Assembly: GCA_938024995.1 (NCBI GenBank)
Contig: CALJDU010000043.1
Span: forward strand, 1 to 64,000
Source of the DNA: an uncultured bacterium
Lineage (GTDB): Bacteria; Myxococcota_A; Polyangia; Polyangiales; Houyiibacteriaceae
Length of the DNA: 64,000 nucleotides
Reading direction: 5' to 3'
The position numbers were made by a program, and so were the translations under genes. The notes below the pieces were generated by a model. It was not told the DNA's origin. It saw nothing but the letters and a program-made list of their open reading frames with translations, and searched no databases. Positions 60,083 through 64,000 of the stretch are shown piece after piece. Every line of letters starts with the position of its first letter. The stretch's first letter is position 1.

Positions 60083-61216
60083 ATGGTTCGTCGAACACTC
60101 GTCGCGATGGTGCTCTGTGCGCTGGTGCCGTTGGGGATCCCTCAACACGCGCATGCGGAGCGACAGATCTGGGTCGTCCGTCCAGGAGACGCGCTCAGCC
60201 TGATCGCCGAGCGGTTCGATTGCACGGTCGAAGAGATCCAAGAGTGGAACGAGCTCGACAACGACGTGATCCAAGTGGGACAGCGTTTGTTCGTCGCGAA
60301 GGAAGACGATCCCGGACCGACCCATCGCGTCGCCGAAGGCGAGACGCTCTCGCACATCGCGCAACGTCAGGGCATGGACCTCGCGCGCCTTCTTGAGCTC
60401 AACCCAGACCTCAACCCCGATCGCATTCGCGTGGGACAAGAGATCCGCTTGGGCACCAACGGTCGGCATCGCGTTGACCACGAGATCCGTCCGGGCGACA
60501 CCTTGAGCCGACTGGCCGCGCGCTACCGCGTGAGCATCCGCGACATCCACCGATGGAACCCGCGTCTCCGCGCGAACCGACTGCGTGTCGGTCGCAAGGT
60601 CCGCATGTGGTCAGAGGTTCCGGAGAGCCGGAGCGTCTCGATCGGGCTCGCGTATCGCGGCAGCCTGCAGAACGCGGAGCGATTGCGACGTCACCCCGGC
60701 TACATCATCCGCGATCGCAACCGCGCGTGGGGCACGCTCGAGACGGTGATGTGGTTGGTGGACGGCTTCGACGCTGTTCGGGATCAGTTCCCTGGAGCGC
60801 CGCGTGTTCGCGTGCATGACATCAGCCGACGCAACGGCGGATCGATGCACGGGCATCGCAGCCACCAGAGCGGCCGTGATGTCGACATCAGCTACTACCA
60901 ACGTCGCTGTGGCGGTCAGCCGTGCGCGATGCGTCGTTTGCACCCAAGCGAGCTCGACGTGGCGCGGCAGTGGGCGCTCTTCGAGAGCTGGTTGAAGGCG
61001 GGACGTTTGGAAGCGATCTTCATGGACTACAACCTCCAGGAACCGCTCTACAACTACGCGCGGAGCCACGGCGCGACCCGTCAGCAGCTCCATCGCTGGT
61101 TCCAGTACCCGCGCGGCCGCGACTACGCGCTCGGGACGATTCGCCACTACCCGCGGCACGCTGACCACGCGCACGTACGCTTCGTCTGCCCGGACACCGA
61201 CCCCGACTGTCGGTGA
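60083..61216 (+). CDS. LysM-domain penicillin-insensitive murein endopeptidase (M74, MepA-like)
   Basis: A 377-residue periplasmic enzyme: a signal peptide (GIPQHAHAE), then three LysM repeats for peptidoglycan binding (WVVRPGDALSLIAERFDC, HRVAEGETLSHIAQRQGM, HEIRPGDTLSRLAARYRV), then an M74 zinc metallopeptidase domain. The metal site HGHRSHQSGRDVDI (HxxHxxGxxxD) and the distal DHAHVRF are present. Members cut D-Ala-mDAP cross-links. E. coli MepA has no LysM, so this is a fused form. The C-terminus has a CPDTDPDC pair. The promoter must lie in the 75-bp gap to the divergent lipoprotein gene. Confidence 0.9.
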   Translation: MVRRTLVAMVLCALVPLGIPQHAHAERQIWVVRPGDALSLIAERFDCTVEEIQEWNELDNDVIQVGQRLFVAKEDDPGPTHRVAEGETLSHIAQRQGMDLARLLELNPDLNPDRIRVGQEIRLGTNGRHRVDHEIRPGDTLSRLAARYRVSIRDIHRWNPRLRANRLRVGRKVRMWSEVPESRSVSIGLAYRGSLQNAERLRRHPGYIIRDRNRAWGTLETVMWLVDGFDAVRDQFPGAPRVRVHDISRRNGGSMHGHRSHQSGRDVDISYYQRRCGGQPCAMRRLHPSELDVARQWALFESWLKAGRLEAIFMDYNLQEPLYNYARSHGATRQQLHRWFQYPRGRDYALGTIRHYPRHADHAHVRFVCPDTDPDCR

Positions 61217-61222
61217 GCTTGC

Positions 61223-61368
61223 GAGTCTGCGACTCAGACTCCTCGAACGCCCACAGCGGAGGGAGCGAAGCGACTGGAGCGAGGACGTTCGTTAAGCGAG
61301 CGCGCAGCAGAGCGAAGCGAACGTTGAGGTGAATGCCGAAGGCAGAGGAGTCTGCGACTCAGACTCCT
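61223..61368. repeat. Dispersed hairpin-bounded repeat, copy D
   Basis: Here the same 21-bp hairpin sequence stands at both ends (61223-61243 and 61348-61368, period 125). The right one is a perfect 9-bp stem AGGAGTCTG (61346-61354) / CAGACTCCT (61360-61368). Between them are GGGAGCGAAGCGACTGGAGC, GAGCGAAGCGAACGTT and TGCC-GAA-GGCA, all in the same order as in copy C. The remaining gap to 61523 has only a possible 25-codon ORF. Confidence 0.8.
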
Positions 61369-61444
61369 AAGAAGAACAGAAGGACAAGAGCGACTGCGCG
61401 ACACAGGTGAGGGCGACCGCGACGAGAAGAAGTGCCTGCTTCAT
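61367..61444 (-). CDS. Possible 25-residue hydrophobic peptide
   Basis: ATG 61444 opens MKQALLLVAVALTCVAQSLL, ending SFCSS and a TAG at 61367. It looks like a bare signal peptide or small membrane peptide with two cysteines, preceded by a purine-rich GTGAGAGAC. Its stop codon touches the 9-bp hairpin of repeat copy D. It could be a real small protein, a remnant, or chance. Confidence 0.35.
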   Translation of the reverse strand: MKQALLLVAVALTCVAQSLLSFCSS

Positions 61445-61522
61445 GTCTCTCACTACGCGCGACATTCGTCACGTCTTCCCCCGGCGGGTAGATCGCGCCG
61501 CGTGCCTGCGAGCGCGCTTGGG

Positions 61523-61966
61523 CTAGAGCGCTTTGGGGTCGAGCGTGAAGGCGTGCCGGCCGTTGTCCGCGCAGACCACGGTGCATGGTGAAAACCCACC
61601 GACCGATCGACCGCAAGCGTGCGCCGCGAGGGAACTGATAGTCGGTGCGTGACCGACGAAGAGCACGCTCGCGTCGTCAGGCAATACATCGAGCGGCGCG
61701 AAGACTTGTGCGGTGGTTCCGCGTTCGGGCGCGAGCGCCGTGTGAACCACGAGCTCCAGATCGAGACCCGTGGTGAGCAGCTCCGCGGTCTGCACCGCGC
61801 GGACCAACGGGCTCATGAAGACATGCGTCAGTGTGACGCGCTTCTGCAACGCCACCGCGACCTGCCGCGCTCGCTCGCGTCCCGCAGCGGTGAGCCATCG
61901 ACTGCTATCGCTCGGAGCGGAGTAGGGATCGATCGCCAGGCTGTGTCGCGCGAGGATGACGTTCAC
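61523..61966 (-). CDS. Histidine phosphatase (SixA-like)
   Basis: A 147-residue protein of the histidine phosphatase superfamily, from GTG 61966 (MNVILARHSLAID). Catalytic RHS (the His of the usual RHG/RHA) lies near the N-terminus, SPLVRAVQTAELL carries the second Arg, and VLFVGHAPTISSLAAH carries the second catalytic His. The length and LTAAGRERARQVA segment fit SixA, which dephosphorylates phosphohistidine on HPt-type proteins, although other small phosphatases share this form. No cognate phosphorelay gene is in the window. Confidence 0.85.
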   Translation of the reverse strand: MNVILARHSLAIDPYSAPSDSSRWLTAAGRERARQVAVALQKRVTLTHVFMSPLVRAVQTAELLTTGLDLELVVHTALAPERGTTAQVFAPLDVLPDDASVLFVGHAPTISSLAAHACGRSVGGFSPCTVVCADNGRHAFTLDPKAL

Positions 61967-62067
61967 GCGCGCACCATAGCGGTGATCTCGCTCGCCTTCG
62001 ACCTCGCGGGGTGAATGATCCGTGCGTTCGCGCAACCTATGAACGTGGGCAGGACGAGAAAGGAACC

Positions 62068-62292
62068 GTGTTTTCAGATCTTGCAACGTTATCGGAACTC
62101 GCGACGCGCATCTCCGTGCGCGCCATCACCAGTACCCTCTTCGCGCTCTTCGTCGCCGCGTCTCTCACTGCCTGTGCGGGTACCCAAACGAACCGCGCGA
62201 ACCGGGTCAGCAGCGCTCCGGTCGACCTGACCTTCGAAGAAGAAGAACAGTTCGCCCGCGAGTTCGGCATCGAAGAAGAGGACGCTCGCTAA
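62068..62292 (+). CDS. Small lipoprotein
   Basis: A 74-residue lipoprotein from GTG 62068, supported by AAAGGA 3-8 bp upstream. A GTG at 62011 would give a much longer n-region. The lipobox is ASLTAC (Cys36), and the mature peptide of about 38 residues is polar, ending in an acidic stretch FEEEEQFAREFGIEEEDAR. The n-region is longer than usual, so a start further inside is also possible. No family recognised. Confidence 0.55.
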   Translation: MFSDLATLSELATRISVRAITSTLFALFVAASLTACAGTQTNRANRVSSAPVDLTFEEEEQFAREFGIEEEDAR

Positions 62293-62310
62293 ACGGAACG
62301 CGCTAGCCTG

Positions 62311-63471
62311 TTAGGGCGCGAACGACTCGACCACATCGACCGCGGAGAAGACCGGTTCGTCGGCGCCACCGATGACGAACACCCGTCCGGCGGCCGCGGC
62401 CATCGCGTGTCCATGGCGACGTGTTGGAACCGGGTCGACGGTGGTCCAGGTGCCGGCCTCCAGATCAAGCGCTTCGACGACATCCAGCGCGCGCGCGCGC
62501 TCCTCGCCGCCACACACGTAGGCGACGCCGTCGAGCTCGGCGGCCGCGAACCCGCCGTGCGCGCTCGGCATGACCGGACCCGCGCGCCAAGTGTCATCGC
62601 GTGGGTTGTAGATCTCGACCACGTCCATCGTCGGCTCCAGCGAAACCGGTCGTCCGCCGAAGACCCAGATCTCGCCGCCGAAAGCGACGCCCGCGACGTG
62701 CTCGCGAACGGTTGGGATCGACGCGCCGGTTTCGTAGCTATCGGTTTCCGGATCGTAGATAAACACCTCGGCCGCGTCCTCAAGCTTCTCTCGGTTCGCG
62801 CGCCCCTCGCCTTGGCCCGCGACGATATAGACGCGTCCCTCGATGCCCGCCGCGAAGCCCGCCGCGCGTCCTCGCGGCAAGCTCGCGATCTCTTCCCAGG
62901 CGTCGGCGCCCGCGCGCAGAACAAACGATCGCGTCAGCGCTTCGAAGGCGAGCGTCTGCATACCGCCGAGCGCGTAGAGGTCTCCGCCGAGGTTCGCGAG
63001 CTGAACGTGGTGACGCGCGACGGGGAGCGATGGCCCGCGGCTCCAGCGATCGCTCCTCGGGTCGTAGATCCGCAACGTGCCGACCACCCGACCGCTCCCT
63101 TCAAAGCCGCCCACGATGTAGACCCGATCGTCGATCGTGATGGCGCTGATCTCTTGGAGATCTTCATCAAGGCATTGGTCACAACGCCAAGGCGCGCTCG
63201 CCTCGCAAGCCCCGCACGCGGGAGGTTCCTCTCCGGTATCGCTTGCATCACTGGCGTCGTCTTCACCGGCGTCTTCGGTCGCGGCGTCGTCGCCGGTGTC
63301 CACGCCGGCATCTTCACTGGCGTCCTCACTCGCGTCCTCACTGGCGTCTTCGCTGGTCGTGTCACGCGTGACATCTGCAGAGGTATCGAGCGCAGCGCCA
63401 TCGTCATCACCGCACGCGATGAGCAGGAGAGCAAAGAGGAACACGCTCTCCATCATTTTCGTTCGCGCCAT
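62311..63471 (-). CDS. Kelch-repeat lipoprotein
   Basis: A 386-residue lipoprotein (lipobox ALLLIAC, Cys20) with an Asp/Ser/Glu/Ala spacer containing SEDA repeats to about residue 85. A short cluster CGACEASAPWRCDQC follows, then about six kelch repeats (VYIVGGFEGSGRVVGTLRIYDPRSDRWSRG, LYALGGMQ, VYIVAGQGEG, IWVFGGRPV, YVCGGEERA, VFVIGGADEP) forming a six-bladed propeller for protein or glycan binding on the cell surface. Unlike classic kelch enzymes it has no galactose-oxidase copper ligands that I can see. It is convergent with the small lipoprotein gene. Confidence 0.85.
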   Translation of the reverse strand: MARTKMMESVFLFALLLIACGDDDGAALDTSADVTRDTTSEDASEDASEDASEDAGVDTGDDAATEDAGEDDASDASDTGEEPPACGACEASAPWRCDQCLDEDLQEISAITIDDRVYIVGGFEGSGRVVGTLRIYDPRSDRWSRGPSLPVARHHVQLANLGGDLYALGGMQTLAFEALTRSFVLRAGADAWEEIASLPRGRAAGFAAGIEGRVYIVAGQGEGRANREKLEDAAEVFIYDPETDSYETGASIPTVREHVAGVAFGGEIWVFGGRPVSLEPTMDVVEIYNPRDDTWRAGPVMPSAHGGFAAAELDGVAYVCGGEERARALDVVEALDLEAGTWTTVDPVPTRRHGHAMAAAAGRVFVIGGADEPVFSAVDVVESFAP

Positions 63472-63627
63472 TCCATTCCCTACCGCCGCACGTGTGACAC
63501 GTCGAGCGCTCCTCCCGCGCGGCTACCTCTCTAGGGGTCGCAAGAGGTCAGAGAAGTTGCGCCGATCATGCGATCGGAGACAATCGAAGAAGGTGGAGGC
63601 AAGGGGCAGCGAGCGGGGTGACTCGCG

Positions 63628-64000
63628 ATGACCGGGTGGTCGATCCGGGTTCGGTTGGATGGCTTCGAGCGCCAGACCTTCGCGATTGATGACCCGCTGA
63701 CGGAGTGGTCCATTGGGCGCCGCAGCACGTGCTCCTACATCGTCAACGACGCGACGATCGCGGGACAGCACGCCACCTTCACGTTCGCCAATGGGCGCGC
63801 GACCTACCACGACATGCGCGGCAACGGAGGTTCGCGACTGCTGCTCGCGGACGGCGCTTCGCGACGGGTCCAGCGCCGGGTTCTGCAGAGCGGTGACCGC
63901 ATCATGATCGGCGAGCTTGATGGCTTTCTCGAGTTCGTACGAGAGGCCCCGTGCTTTTGGTTGGTCGATGGCTATGACGTGTTCCCCGGGACAACGCGCG
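63628..64000 (+). CDS. FHA-domain protein, 5' part only (runs off the window)
   Basis: From ATG 63628 an uninterrupted frame continues to the window end, giving at least 124 residues: MTGWSIRVRLDGFERQTFAI, then WSIGRRSTCSYIVNDATIAG with QHATFTF, and YHDMRGNGG with LLLADG. This is a forkhead-associated phosphothreonine-binding domain: the GR, S/T-region and NG landmarks are in place, although the canonical SRxH is GQHA here. In myxobacteria, such N-terminal FHA domains often precede sigma-54 activator AAA+ domains or other signalling modules; what follows here is not visible. Confidence 0.82.
   Translation, partial: MTGWSIRVRLDGFERQTFAIDDPLTEWSIGRRSTCSYIVNDATIAGQHATFTFANGRATYHDMRGNGGSRLLLADGASRRVQRRVLQSGDRIMIGELDGFLEFVREAPCFWLVDGYDVFPGTTR

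Overview
This is a GC-rich, gene-dense chromosomal window from a Gram-negative bacterium, most likely a member of the Myxococcota (Sandaracinus/Polyangia-like). The reasons are high GC, frequent GTG/TTG starts, about 16 predicted lipoproteins that pair a lipobox with an Asp/Thr/Ser-rich low-complexity spacer, very cysteine-rich surface proteins, a giant TPR protein, PEGA, FHA, kelch and FG-GAP proteins, and many genes with no recognisable family. No rRNA, tRNA, insertion sequence, prophage or CRISPR array was seen.

Layout. 0-5.6 kb: a vWFA lipoprotein and an EamA transporter (minus strand), lgt coupled to a DUF2452 gene, and an acyl-CoA dehydrogenase. 5.7-11 kb: a frameshifted cysteine-rich secreted protein, a protein of unknown function, an O-methyltransferase, a small lipoprotein, dnaJ and a VOC protein. 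11-16.5 kb (minus strand): a tandem pair of unknown paralogues, a sigma-54-type AAA+ protein lacking the GAFTGA loop, a lipoprotein cytochrome c overlapping an MlaF-like ATPase, and a TetR regulator. 16.5-25.5 kb: a 1793-residue TPR protein, a chalcone-isomerase-like secreted protein, and a 925-residue lipoprotein whose alpha/beta-hydrolase elements appear in circularly permuted order. 25.6-35.4 kb: several unknowns, cysteine-rich lipoproteins, and a compact LysR / two-lipopeptide / diiron-ferritin-like locus with 7-nt coding overlaps, followed by a P460-type cytochrome pair. 35.4-42.3 kb: YqgE, SSB, an IPMDH/ICDH-family dehydrogenase, an SGNH hydrolase, an FG-GAP lipoprotein and a PEGA protein.

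43-54.3 kb is one tightly packed minus-strand operon for ion homeostasis: a CPA-type antiporter, TrkA, TrkH, a 1501-residue antiporter fused to a long helical region and a C-terminal P-loop/winged-helix-like module, MscS, and a D-cysteine-desulfhydrase-like PLP enzyme. 54.8-64 kb: a PQ-repeat lipoprotein, a fatty-acid-hydroxylase-like protein, a METTL9/DREV-like methyltransferase coupled to a second methyltransferase, a LysM/M74 murein endopeptidase, a SixA-like phosphatase, a kelch lipoprotein and the start of an FHA-domain gene.

Two unexplained repeat systems stand out. One is a dispersed element (near 6.7, 7.8, 54.5 and 61.3 kb) whose conserved core is bounded by hairpins whose sequence differs between copies while staying self-complementary. 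The other is a tandem array of about 227-bp units at 42.4-43.0 kb whose units contain hairpins with compensatory changes. The best candidates for undescribed biology are the two-lipopeptide/diiron locus, the permuted hydrolase, the antiporter fusion operon and the covarying repeats.
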